Part shown: positions 13,594 to 24,775 of the stretch, piece after piece
Layout of the letters: each line of letters starts with the position of its first letter
Position numbering within the stretch: position 1 is the first letter of the stretch
DNA from: Gelatoporia subvermispora B
Lineage: Eukaryota; Basidiomycota; Agaricomycetes; Polyporales; Gelatoporiaceae
NCBI GenBank assembly: GCA_000320605.2
Contig: KB445795.1
Location: 743,867-807,866, forward strand
Length of the DNA stretch: 64,000 nt
Reading direction: 5' to 3'
The notes under the pieces: model-generated
Seen by the model: only the letters and a program-made list of their open reading frames with translations
Databases searched by the model: none
Told to the model about the DNA's origin: nothing
Made by a program: the position numbers and the translations under genes

Positions 13594-14718
13594 ATGACCT
13601 CGTCGCTGCCGCCCCTCGTCCAGGCCACGTCCGGCGCGCTCGGCAGCGCGCTCGCCAACCTGCTCACATACCCGCTCGACCTCGTCGCCACCCGTGCGCA
13701 GACCGCGCCCACCCCCGCCCACCGCCGCGCGCTGCGTATTTTGAAGCACGCGCTCAGGACGGAGGGGCTCGCAGGGCTGTATGCGGGGCTCGCGCCCGAC
13801 ACCGCGTCCACGTTGCTCTCGAAGTGAGTGCGTGTGTCTTCTGCTTGCAGCGCAAGGGAGTGCTGAATGCAGGGCTGGACAGTTTTCTGTACTTTTATTT
13901 CCATACCTTCATACACGCACTGCTTGCGCGGCGCAGGTCGAGCGGCGCACAGCGCACTTCACTCTCAGAGACCCTACGCAAAGCCCTCGTCTCGCCCACC
14001 CCGCCTGTCCTACTCGGTGTCCCCGCCGAGCTCGCAGTCGGCTTCGTCGCCGGACTCGCCAGCCGCGCCATCTCCACACCACTCTCCATGATCGCAGTCC
14101 GGCTTCAAAGCGCACAGGCAGACGAAGACGACGAGGCAGATCCTATCGAGAAGGATGAGGGCACCTCCACGCGAGAGGTCGAGACGACCCGTGAAGGGCG
14201 CCGCGGAGTGACGCTTGGCGACATCGTTCGCGACATATATGCAGCAGACGGCCTGGGTGGATTCTGGGCAGGTGGGTCTCCTCAGCTACACCTCACTTTT
14301 ACCCTCCATTCTGCTAACCCTCCTCTTAGGATTCCCCGCCGCCATCCCCCTCGCGCTCACCCCCGCGCTCACACTCCTGCTCTACAAGCTCCTGCACTTC
14401 TCCTTCCTCCTCCGCTCGCCCTCACATCCATCACCGGCACAAGCGTCCACCCTCTCCGCCGCACACGCCTTCCTGCGCGGCGCCGTCGCACGCTCGCTCG
14501 CCCTGGCCGTGCTCTACCCACTCGTCCTCGCCAAGGTGCGCGTGCAGGCCGGCGCGACCCACGTCGCGGACGCGTGGGCGCGCGCGCTGCGCACGGAGGG
14601 CGTGCCCGGGCTGTACGCGGGGATGGGCGTCATGCTGCTCAAGGGCTTCTTGAGCGAGGGCGTCGGGATGGGCGTGAAGAAGTGGTACGTCTCGGATCGA
14701 CTTGATGACTGGGACTGA
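13594..14718 (+). CDS. Mitochondrial-carrier family protein, peroxisomal adenine nucleotide carrier type
   Basis: Three exons: 13594-13823, 13883-14271, 14330-14718; 335 aa. Three tandem carrier repeats are visible. Repeat 1 has YPLDLVATRAQ and EGLAGLYAGLAPDTAS. Repeat 2 starts near residue 140 with a degenerate STPLSMIAVRLQ and ends GLGGFWAGFP. Repeat 3 has VLYPLVLAKVRVQ and GVPGLYAGMG. The order and the NFLYFYFH segment resemble the Ant1/PMP34 (SLC25A17) group, which exchanges ATP for AMP across the peroxisomal membrane. Substrate is inferred from that resemblance only. A polar insert with many Asp/Glu lies in the middle of repeat 2. Codon use is extremely GC-rich, like its right-hand neighbours. 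Confidence 0.82.
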
Positions 14719-15009
14719 ACTGTTGCGATACTTGCGAACCAGGATTGAGCAGGTGATCGCAGACGCGTACAAACGACGCTTGGCAACGCGATGAGCGCGC
14801 GAGAGACTGGGAGGATAGGGACTCATGTGGCAGCTCCGGTCTCACTGCTTGTCGCTGACTCTTTGCAGGTGTTACATATATTGCGATGAGTGGTTGCCGT
14901 AGTGACGAAGATACACGATGCGCGTTTCGACGCGGGACTCTGGGCCGGTTCTTGCACAAATAAGACCTACCATTGCGGAGGACAATACTCTAACCCCGTT
15001 CATATGCTG

Positions 15010-16184
15010 TCAGGCCTCACGAAAGCTGAAAGATAGCTTGTTATTAGGGGCAGGTGATCGTCGGAAGAACGCTCGGCCACGTACGCTGACACACTTTGGG
15101 AGGCACTCCAGAATCTCTACTATCTGCTCCACGATGGATATTATATCATATACGTTCTTACGGCAGTCCGAGCAAGTTGCCTTTGACATTTCCTTCATAG
15201 TCGGATCCCGATACAAAGTGGACACCGAAGGAATGACTGGGCGCGAGGGCAAGTCGTATCGGAGGCGGAGCCAATCGGTGCGAATCGCCGTGACCCCACA
15301 CACGGGACACACGTACAGACTCTCTTTCGCCGAGTCCTTGTATATCCTCGTGCTCTTGTATACCTCCGTGCTGTCTAGCGCCTTCTGAAGTAGTTGTCTC
15401 CGGCTGTGGTGCAGCTGCAGCAGCTTCATTAAGAACGACGCGTCGATCCGCGTGAGCTCTGCTTCCAGCTCCGGGTCAAAGAGGTCCATCTCGAGCGTGC
15501 GCGCAGACGCCGCTGTGGCCTCGTCATTCCAACCTCGCCGGGTGGCGATGGCGTAGACGCGCAGGGGCGGCGCGTCGAGGAGGTTCGAGGAGAGCGCGAT
15601 ACGCACAATAGAGATCGGCCCGGGCATTTCGTACTTCTCCGCCGCGAGGAGGACGTCTTCGTAAAAGTCGATGGGACGCAGCGCGGGGACCTCCATCCCG
15701 CTCGCAATACAGAGCAGCGCCTCGAGCGTCAGCGTGGGCTCGTCCATGCGGATAACATCGGGTTCTGTTTGCGGCGTGGAAGGACCGGGAAGCGAGAGCA
15801 GCGTCTTGAACCAGCCCGAAGCGTGTCGCAGGAGCTGGGAGTGAACGTGGAAGTGGATGTTGTTGCTCGAGGAGAGGACGATGTCTGCGTCGGCCGAGGC
15901 AAGGACGGGTGTGCCTGGGGCCCATCGAGTTCCTGAGACATTTCGATCGGAGCCTTCTGTTCCGAACGACTTGAGCTGCAGACTTGTGGAAGCGACCCGC
16001 GTACCCTGCTGCGTCCGCACTCGATCCCGCCAGGCAATTTGCAAACTTGTGCTCACCTGGGCAGTGGCACGACGTGGAGACGAACAACAGCTCGAGAACG
16101 CTTGTCATTTGCAGTATGTGTGCTGCCTCGAGTCGGACACGAGGCGGCGCCTCTGGGAGCGCTTCTCCTGCTAGATCGACACAT
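15010..16184 (-). CDS. BTB/POZ-domain protein
   Basis: Main exon 15982-15010; probable first exon 16184-16057 joined by an intron with donor GTGAGC and acceptor ACAAG, giving 366 aa. The BTB core is clear: SADADIVLSSSNNIHFHVHS, LLRHASGWFKTLL, then EALLCIASG and YEDVLLAAEKYEMP. The pattern matches the very large agaricomycete family of stand-alone BTB proteins of unknown role. Downstream there is a C-x2-C pair (VCPVCG) and a later CSDC, which could bind metal. The 3' exon is certain; the first exon is chosen only because it keeps the phase and supplies an ATG, and the frame stays open further upstream. It is convergent with the carrier gene. Confidence 0.7.
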
Positions 16185-17178
16185 GTGGGCTTCGGAAAGG
16201 CAAATTCGTATATGTGGCGGATCGCGCGCGGTCCCGTGGCCAACACCCTGCTGCGAACACAGCGGCGAGAGTGACAGACGCGTGAACCTGCGTAAGCTCG
16301 TTCCCAAGAGCGCCTTCCGTACCGCGAAACGCGCAAGGAGAGAGGCGTGCGGTGGCCGGTCGGGAGGAGGAGGTCGATTGCCGGCGGGGAGAAATGAAAA
16401 GAAGCGTGGATGTGCCGGCAAGGGCCGTGTCTCGAGGGCGGGGGAGCGCCGAAGCGTCGGGGAAGCGGTTCCGGGCAGTCTGGGGGATGGGGGCGCCTAA
16501 CGGAGGGAAGAACCTCGGAAGCGGACTGGGCGGGACTGGGTCGGGCTCGGCCTCTGGGGGTCTCTGGGGTTCTCCGGGGCCCCAGACTTTGTGAGACCGT
16601 CCGGACGGTGTGTGCTGCCCCTTGCGCGCGGCCCTGCCCCTGTCTGCCCACACGCACGGATCATGGCGGGATGTCTACCCGCGCTGCTAGCTCGATCCGA
16701 TAATCTGTGCGCTATCGGATTCGCTGCTGCGCGGGCGGAGGGCTGGGGAAATCTTTCGGGAGCGCGCTGCTGCACGCATGCGAGCTGACGCGACGCGACG
16801 CGATGCAGAGCTCCGGGGTGGAAGCTCTGATAACGCGCGCGCCGCGGTGCGCTCTGGCGAAGGGTTGTGTATGTAACGGTGGGGTAACAGCGCGAACGTG
16901 CGACGCGCCGAACTGGCGAGGGCTGGCAGCGCTGGTACGATGGCGACGGGCAGGGCGAAACAAGGTGGTGGACGGAAGAAGAGACGGGCAGACAAATGAG
17001 AGGGCAGCGCTGGGCAGCGGCACTTGGCGGCAGCACTGGACAGTGATCGGACCGGAGAGCGGGCACGGAGCTCTCCGCGCAAGCTTCTAGACGCCCCCGC
17101 TCGCCCTCGGTTCCACCGCCATAAATCCCAGCGCCACGTCCTTTTTTCTCTCCTCCTTCCCTTCCACTACCATCTCCC
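16185..17178. other. GC-rich intergenic region, divergent promoters
   Basis: About 1 kb of GC-rich DNA between the divergent BTB and dehydrogenase genes. Long open frames occur here on both strands (up to 300 codons) but they overlap, are Arg/Pro/Ser rich and show no domain; I treat them as composition effects. A pyrimidine tract just before 17179 is typical of a fungal core promoter. Confidence 0.4.
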
Positions 17179-18780
17179 ATGGCCTCCGCCCTCCACACAA
17201 CCATGGCCTCGCGTCTCCTCACACGTTCCCTCCCTGCTGTTGCACGGACACGCACCCTCTCTGCGACGGCGGCCGCGCATGCGACAAGACACCCGCGGAC
17301 ACCCGCGGTGAGGCATCTGTCGTCCACCCCCGCGCGGTTCGACGAGAGCGTCGTCAGCAACGCAGACCCCGCAAAGCAAAGTGCAGTCGCCGCCAAGGCC
17401 CGCGTCGTCAAGACCCTCCCCGAGTTCTCCATGGCCAACAAGGTCCGCACATCATCCCCGTGACCCCTGTCCTCCTCACCCGCTCACACCTCTGTCACTC
17501 TGTTAGGTCGTGCTTGTCACAGGCGCAGCACGCGGGCTTGGCAACGAGTTCTGCCGCGCGTTCGTCCAATCCGGCTGCACCGACCTCGCCATCCTCGATC
17601 TCAAGGAGGAGGAGGCGGTCGAAGCCGCGCAGGAGCTCGTCAAGGCGGCATGCGGTCAGTGCCCCCGCCGCTGCCCAAAGCGCAGGACTGATAAGGTGTG
17701 AAGTTGACAGCCCAATGGAACCGGAAGACTATCGCATCATCGGCATCGGGTGCGACGTGAGCTCGGAGCTGTCCGTGCAGCAGGCATACAGGCGCGTCAT
17801 GGACACGTATGGGCGGATCGACTCGGTGGTCGCCTCTGCAGGTGCGTCATCGCTTGGCGCGCGTCGGCGTCGTGGGTCGGGGCCCCCGCTGACGTACCGT
17901 GATAGGAATCGTCGAGAACTATTCGGCCTTTGAGTGAGTTTCGCCCGCCACGGTGGCGCCGGTCGGAGCTGATGCACGCGCCCGCAGCTACCCCTTTGAC
18001 CGGATAAAGCGTCTGTACGACATCAACGTCCACGGCGCATTCTTTACCGCTCGGGAGGCGGCGCGCCACATGATCCCGCAGGGCGGCGGGAGCGTCGTGC
18101 TCGTCGCGAGTATGAGTGCCAACGTGCGTCGCGATGTTTCGTCGCGTCGCGCGTCGGGTAACTGACTCGCGTGCACAGATTGTAAACATTCCGCAGCCGC
18201 AGACGCCCTACAACGCCGCGAAGGCTGGTGCGTGACTTTTTAAAGTTTTTTAGCGTGTTTTCGCCTGAGATGGCTTCGCAGCTGTGAAGCACATGGCTTC
18301 CTCGTTGGCGGTGGAGTGGGCCAAGAAGGGCGTGCGCGTCAACTGCCTCAGGTGCGTTGTTGACGTCACTGTGGGGTGACTAGCGCGACTGACACGCGGT
18401 CGGCAGCCCCGGCTACATGCTGACAAAGCTTACCAAGACCATTCTTGCCCACGACACTGAGCTCAAGGTGAGCCGCTCCGCGAGCCTGTCATGGCTGACG
18501 CTAACCACATCCGCGAAAATAGAAAACATGGGAGAGTCTAACCCCGATGGGCAGGGTGAGTCTTTTGCAAGGCGTAGCGCTGGTGCTGGTGTTGATCTCC
18601 TCCTTCGCACAGATGGGTGACCCAGAAGATCTCGCGGTGAGTGTTCCGGCGGTTCGTGGCTTAGTTGGTCCGTGTGTGCTCATCCCGCTCCAGGGCGCGA
18701 TCGTGTTCCTCGCGAGCGATGCTTCGCGGTTCATGACTGGCTCGGAGATTCGTGTCGACGGCGGATACTGCGTCATCTGA
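17179..18780 (+). CDS. Short-chain dehydrogenase/reductase with mitochondrial presequence
   Basis: Eleven exons: 17179-17442, 17507-17654, 17704-17841, 17906-17933, 17988-18123, 18179-18227, 18282-18351, 18407-18467, 18523-18555, 18613-18636, 18694-18780; 345 aa. The N-terminal 60 residues are rich in Arg/Ser/Ala/Thr with almost no acids, as in a matrix-targeting signal ([10 protein letters not shown]). The SDR core follows: nucleotide-binding [29 protein letters not shown] with the catalytic Ser, and Y-N-A-A-K (near residue 249), ending [13 protein letters not shown]. The closest families I can name are fungal D-arabinitol dehydrogenases, sorbose reductases and NADP mannitol dehydrogenases; the substrate cannot be settled from sequence. 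Several exons are tiny (24, 28, 33 nt). Confidence 0.88.
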
Positions 18781-19334
18781 GCGCCCAGAACGGGGCAGCG
18801 CACGCGCGCACGAAAAGAACGGAACCAAATTCGCGGACTATAGACAAACGTAGAGGTAACTTAAGCACAGCGATTCTTGTTGGGATGCGGACACTGCTAC
18901 TGGTGCCATCGACTTTGGCCATTGTCACACTATTTTTCTACCCATCGTCATCTATCCCCTTCTTTACCCTTTCCCCCTCACTCCTCCAGGTAGACGAAGC
19001 GTGCTGTACAGTAGGCTGGGCGCCGAGACATAATGCAAATTTGTGAGATATGTACGCTGGGATCGGATGGAGTTGTGTGGACAGGTGAACTGCGGTGAGT
19101 TAATCAATCGCGCGTTGAATGGGGAGGCGACTCGCCGCGCGCGAGCGCCCAGGGGTGGTTGTTGCCGGAACGATGCGCGCCGAAAGAGGCAGGTGAGTTT
19201 GCATTGTAGGTGGATCGCCCACAGCACGCGTGCCGCGCAGTGATAGAATCTTACTGTCCCTAGCCAGTTCCCGTCCTGTCCCACCCTTTCAAATACTACA
19301 CCCCTGCCATGCCTCCCCGCATCACCATCCCGCC
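18781..19334. promoter_or_regulatory. Intergenic region and probable WC-2 promoter
   Basis: 554 bp between the dehydrogenase stop and the WC-2-like start codon. It contains no convincing open frame and should hold the first gene's 3' UTR and the WC-2 promoter. Confidence 0.4.
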
Positions 19335-20648
19335 ATGGCCGCTGCCACCGTCCCCCCCGCTTCCTCCTCGAGCGCAGCGACGATCCCCCCGCCCGCCCCG
19401 CCCAAGGACCCGCCCGCCTTCGAGTTCACCCGCCGCAAGCGCTGGGCCGACCTCCTCGTCGCGGAGCTCAGCGACGCCGTCGCGCTCGTCCTCGCCGCGG
19501 ACGGCACCGTGTGGTACTGCGGCGCGGCCGTCGAGGAGCTGCTCGGCTGGCGCGACGCCGAGCTCGTCGACGGCGACTTTGGCGACCTCGTGAACGGTGC
19601 GTGCCCCGACCCCACCTCTAGCGCGCTTGCACGTTGTATGCCCGAGCTGACCGAGCGAGGAACGACCAGTGGAGGACCGCCCGGGGTTCCGCGAGCAGCT
19701 CCGCGGGGCGATCCGCGCGCGCGCGGAGATGCGCGCGTATGTCCGCTTGCAGTGCAAGGCCGAGTTTTGCATCACGGACGACCTGGCGTCGCGCCCGCGC
19801 GAGGTGCTGTTTGAGATCACCGGCCGGCCGCACTACTGCGGGGACGACAAGCTGCCGCAGGGGCCCGGCGACGGCGCGGGCGCGGGCGCACAGCCGGGGG
19901 ACGACGCCCCGGCGGACTTTCTGTGCTTCTTTGCGGTCGCGAAGCCGTACCCGGGGCGGAACACCGCGATGTGCGTCCGTTCCTGTCTCCTTCGTACGCG
20001 TACGGGACCGCGCTGACACGGCGCGCTGCAGGCTGCACACGTTCCTCGAGCTGAAGATGGAGAACGAGCGGCTGCTGCAGCAGCGCGCGGCGCTGCGCGC
20101 GCGGGGCGCCGCGCTCGACGCGGCCGAGGGGTCCCCCACCGCAGTCTCGTGCGCGGCGAACGCCAGCTCCGCCGCCCCTGGCACCTCCGCCGCGCTCCCG
20201 TCGGCAGGAATGTCCCCGCTCGCGTACCCCGGCCAGTACCCGCGCGACGAGGTGTACTACCCGGGCGGCGTGTACGACGACATGGGCGCGGGGATGGTCG
20301 GGCTGGGGATGCAGGACCTGCCGGGGCCCGGGTATGCGCACCCCGGTGCCAGCGTGGGCTGCGACGACGACGACGACGAGGGCGCGCGGAAGAAGCACCG
20401 CAGGGTCGTCTCGGCGGCGGAGCAGCATGTGTGCATGACCTGCGGGAAGACGGACTCGCCCGAGTGGCGCAAGGTGCGTTCTGTGCTCTCTGGGCTGGGG
20501 AGGTGTCGTCTGATTGGATTGGGCTGTCAAGGGGCCGCAAGGGCCGAAGACGCTGTGCAATGCGTGCGGATTGCGGTGGGCGAAGAAGGTCCGCAAGACT
20601 GGGGAGCCGGATGAAGGCGAAGGCGGCACGGGGTCGATCGTGTTCTGA
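19335..20648 (+). CDS. WC2: White-collar-2-like PAS/GATA transcription factor
   Basis: Four exons: 19335-19596, 19670-19970, 20032-20473, 20532-20648; 373 aa. A PAS domain occupies about residues 34-190 ([26 protein letters not shown]). A GATA zinc finger lies at 322-347 with spacing C-x2-C-x18-C-x2-C (CMTC...CNAC), split by the last intron. In fungi WC-2 pairs with the blue-light receptor WC-1 and binds light-responsive promoters. Between the two domains is a long Ala/Gly/Pro/Tyr-rich linker with an acidic run and RKKHRR just before the finger. No flavin-binding LOV cysteine motif is seen, as expected of WC-2 rather than WC-1. ATG 19335 is preferred over an upstream in-frame ATG at 19230 by position; that choice is not certain. 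Confidence 0.9.
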
Positions 20649-20859
20649 TCGCGCGAGCGCGAGCACAGAGGATAGCGTTGTAGCATAGTAGGACGATATA
20701 TAGGACATACCTTGCTTGTATCATAACATTATCCTGATAGACGGCCATTGGATACGCGGCACGCCGTGGCAAAAAAATTCCCCTGATATCGTGAGCGAAA
20801 CGCAGTGCAATCTCACCATGTGCACGAACAAAGACGACGATGCACCCATACATGCGCCA

Positions 20860-22450
20860 TGCCCGAGCCATCCTAGACCCATTGGTCCGAGATGTCGCAC
20901 GCGTGGGGCAGTAGGGTTGCAACCGCCGGGTCTTCTTCGTCCTCGTCCTCGCAATCGAAACATCCTCGACTATCTCCCTAGCTGTCAGGTCCGAGTATCG
21001 CACAGCGGTACGGCCCCGGCTTCAGCCTCATCAGTGTCTGCGAGCGCCGTTCTCCCACCGCGACGACAAACATCCCTGATTTGGAAGCTCCACGGTCATC
21101 CAGGTCTTCAATTGAGCACATGGATATTCCAGTACCTGGCTTCTGTGCATGGCTCGCCATCACCGTTGCGGCACGGCAATCCCATGAGTAGATCACTTGT
21201 CCCCAGGGATGCAACTTGCCACTTTTGGCGTGAAGCCCGCGCCTGTACGCCTGAAGAAACCGGTGTCCCCTAGTCTCGCATTCGACCCGGCACGGTGGGC
21301 AGCTACGTGCCTGGCGATACACAGAAGGGCCGTTCCTTGAAATACTCCAAGGGATAATCCGTCCATGTCCCCGCATCATAAGCACCGGGCGCGGACTCAG
21401 CGAGGCTCCAAAGGCCTGTGGGGTTAGTGATGGGGTCAAGGCCGCCATGACTATCGGCGGTGGCGGCAATAGACGCGCTCCATCAACTCCTCCGCTCTCT
21501 CTTGGGCTTGGTGCCTCGTGTCGACATGCCTCGTTTCTCCGTACTCAGCAAGTCCACCCGGTTCTGGTCGCTCGTGCCGGCATTGAACCCGGCGGGGTGC
21601 GTTGAAGCGTGGTAGACACGTTGGGTGGCGTGGAGACCTCTGGTTGATGAACCGGACATTGACAAACGTGTATCTCGGCCAATGCATGAGCGCGGCGTCG
21701 GGCCCGACCTGATGAAGGACTGAAGAGGGGTGTGATGCTGCCGGTGAGCGGTGGCGATCATACAGCATTTCGGGTGCGGTGAGCCCTGGGGCCAGTATAC
21801 CAAGTTGCATCTTCGATACAAGTGCGGCCAATGCTCCCTGGAACTCAGAGTTCCGAAGCGTGTTCTGCCGACAGGTGTCGCATACAGCAGACATACCCAG
21901 TGGAAGTTCTTCCAGGAGTCGTGTATTGCTGTAGCGCCGTGAGTCAACGGCTGTCAGACCACCGTGTGTGGCTTGCAGACGGCGGGGCCGCGAGTAGGCA
22001 CCTCGGGGCCCATGGAACCCCAGCGCGTAGTGGCGGTGTGCAGGGGAGCCACGGATGCTTGACCTGTGAGCGCATGCTGTAGGGTGCGCAGAAGCGAGGT
22101 CCGAACCATGCCATCAGCTGAACGTCGATGTGTGACTAGGCGCGAGTGAACGGGGAAAGTCTCTCTGCTGGAGTATTAGCGCGATGAGGGAAGAGGTGTA
22201 GTTGGACGGCTCACCGGTTGCGGGGTGGTAGAATTGGCACCCATTGGCGCGAGTGATCGGTTCTGTGGCGAAGTCGGCGAGCATCTGAAAGGAACAGCTC
22301 GCAGGATGCACCATCCTGCGTACAGGAGGTATGGTGGTTCATTGATTGCAAGAGAGTCGAGTGTAACATCCAACGGTGTTGCGGATAGCGAACTCGGATT
22401 CACGCTTCTTCTTATACTGCAAGCATTATCACCAGCACAATGCAGCCTGC
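20860..22450 (-). CDS. Unresolved multi-exon orphan gene or decayed gene
   Basis: Bounds are approximate. Several islands on the minus strand look coding and are flanked by good splice signals, though I could not join all of them. One exon begins at 22286 with MLADFATEPITRANG and ends at a GTGAGC donor. It links in phase, over a 97-nt intron, to an island around 22122-21960 (GMVRTSLLRTLQHAL, WGSMGPEVP). Further left are islands reading HWPRYTFVNVRFINQ, then GLWSLAESAPGAYDAG with TDYPLEYFKERPFC, and finally HPWGQVIYSWDCRAA. Some of these lie in different frames and need introns I did not place. I recognise no domain. It could be a lineage-specific gene or a gene in decay. Confidence 0.35.
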
Positions 22451-22843
22451 CCAATGTTACATTGTCCGGACTCCCTGCATGACGAACCTTTCACATCGAA
22501 CACAGCGCATACCATTTATGGACGACGATCGCGCTTACGCTCTTGCAACAGCGCCGCGGAGCCTCAAAAGCCATTCGCGCGGCGTCGGGTCGAGAAAGTG
22601 GATAATGCATTCGCAGATGACGTCTTGTACATGCTGTGCATACTGTACACAATGGTGTTTGCATCCAAGACGAGTTCTAGCTGCACTAGGGACTATACTT
22701 TGTGAAGACATGTGCGAATCCGATCCTGCGGCCGTGCGGTGCGAAGATTAATAATGCAAGCCGATCGTTCAGAGCGATTCACGCACCATATGCCACTCGA
22801 GAAATCACGCTGACAATGGCTAGTACATTTGCGAGCATTAAGA

Positions 22844-24289
22844 CTACAATCCTTTTCTAGCGTCTACACAACGCCGGGTATCACCGGTTTGCATGTAACT
22901 CTCCACAATGTATCGATCGAGTTGTTTCCATTTTGCGAGGCGAGAGATGCTCTTCACATCCAGGTCGATGAGGTATATCGAGGCATCCGGTATATGGTTA
23001 TGAGTCGCAAGCGCTGTTGCGCAGGGTAACCGTATCATCAAGGAGCAGTCTTTAAAGGTGGCCGAGAGTAGGTAGGCCAGCGTATGATATCGCAATTCAT
23101 CTGGTGCAGCCTTCGCGAGCTCGTTTGCGCTGGGCAAATGTGACTTCGCCAGGTACGAATCGATGAATCGTGACCACTCTTCGATAGTCGGCTCGGGCAC
23201 ACCACTGCCGAACTGTCGTGTAGTATTATCGTCGGTCAAGGTATGTATACGTGTCCATAATGTGACAAGTCCTTCAATGTCGAATGGGTCGAGCGTGCGC
23301 TGTAGAGTCGAGAGCAGCTGAAGAGAAGAACTGTCCAATATTGCGGGCACTGTAAGCGAGACAAAACGCCGCCGGAGGTCTGCAACATTCGCCCCAGCAG
23401 GTGTGGATTCACTTATAAGCTTCTCCGCCAGAGGACGAAGGGAGGTCGCAACCTGAGAACTCCGGTAACTGCGTGAGCGGAGAAGAATACAGAATGGTTG
23501 CGCACATCTGGATTGGGCCTGACTATCTCTCCTTCCACGAAGATACGCAGGTTATTGATGCCGCCAGAACTCAAGAGCCAAGCATCCCACAGCGCCCCCA
23601 GTGCGCAGACGACACGATTGGTCTCACCAGAGTAAAGGTCAAGTGGACAAAAGCTACCCTTGATGTCCTGCTTCTCACTTACTGCTGGATGAGAGTGCAT
23701 ACAGAAGCGGCACACGCGGGTCTTGACATCTCTCGTGGCGGGTGACAAGTATGCAGGGGATGGCAGGAAGCCCCACTTCGGCTGCAGAAGATTTCCAGGT
23801 CAGAATTCGGTGAGCTATCATCAATGCGAGAGATCATGTTACGCATACTTTGATCTCCACGACCAGCCCATCGCCTCCTATGAGATTGTCTGCTAAGACA
23901 GCTTTCTTACGTGTGACGTCTATCTTGTCCACTGCACGCCTCTTCGGCGGTCTTCGTTCATCAGAGATCCGGTCGAGTTCTTCGAGCCATGTTTTCTCAA
24001 CGAGCACATGCTCCAGGCGTGGCAGGTATTCGCGAGAAACAAGCCGCGCAATCACGGCGTTCTGGAACACAACGGACGGGTCATCGGGTCCTTCCCCGTC
24101 TTGACCTTGCGAGCTCTCTTCAGGGTCGACATCCCGAACACCATGCACTGTCTTCCGTAGTCGCAATGCGGTACCGTCAAAGACCGGATGTGCTGGGCCG
24201 ACATACCCGAAGACCATGGTGGCACCTCCTTCCGCAATGTATCTCCAGTCTTGAGGCGAAGTGGAAGCTACCGAGACGCGTGCGGCCAT
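22844..24289 (-). CDS. IPK1: Inositol-pentakisphosphate 2-kinase
   Basis: Three exons (transcript order): 24289-23849, 23781-23506, 23452-22844; 441 aa. The enzyme phosphorylates Ins(1,3,4,5,6)P5 at the 2-position to make phytate (InsP6). Family marks are the N-terminal YIAEGGATMVFGYVG nucleotide-binding segment, VVEIKPKWGFLPS, the zinc-type CRFCMH, CPLDLYSG, and the C-terminal YLIDLDVKS segment, where the Asp residues match the catalytic or metal-binding site of the family. The exon 2 donor at 23505 and the acceptor ending at 23453 were chosen because they alone keep the frame. The gene precedes SRP40 in the same direction of listing but both are read leftward, with 486 bp between them. Confidence 0.93.
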
Positions 24290-24775
24290 CGCGACTTGGG
24301 TTTCCCGTGTAAATTAGGCGGAATAAGTAAGGAGGATCGCCGAGTTAAGACGAGATGGGGCAAGAGTATCACAGTGGCCGGTGGACACGGAGGCCGAGAT
24401 GAGCAGGTGGAACCGTGTCCGACACACACCACGCTCAGACGATGATACTGGCGAACACCCGAGGTCCACTCTGTGGGCGTGGTTTGCGGTAAAGGTTGGG
24501 AACATTTGTGAGTACAGGAGGTCAAAAGGCAGGTCTGGCGTCAATGCGCAATCCCGAAAACATCGCATTCTCAGAGAAGGGGGGTTCCTCTGACCAATCA
24601 GCGCCTTGCACAACCTATGCACTACAGCGTTGAAGCAAAGTATTTGTATAGATCCACATATGCCTTATAGCATGTGGTTAAGTGCACTGACAAAACAATA
24701 GTAGATCTACAACTTGGATTCTGAGATCACTAATATCCTATATGGTACGGCATATAGTACATCATTTGCAGGACA
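24290..24775. other. Intergenic region between IPK1 and SRP40
   Basis: 486 bp that should hold the IPK1 promoter and the SRP40 3' end. No gene or repeat is seen; the left side is AT-richer. Confidence 0.4.

Noticed and set aside
15524..17450. Long minus-strand open frames of 317-377 codons
   Set aside because: They overlap the BTB gene and each other in other frames, are Arg/Pro/Ser rich and have no domain. Stop codons are rare in any frame in this GC-rich block.
19618..20708. Long antisense frames over WC-2
   Set aside because: Shadows of the real exons with highly GC-rich codons; the sense strand has PAS and GATA motifs with consistent introns.
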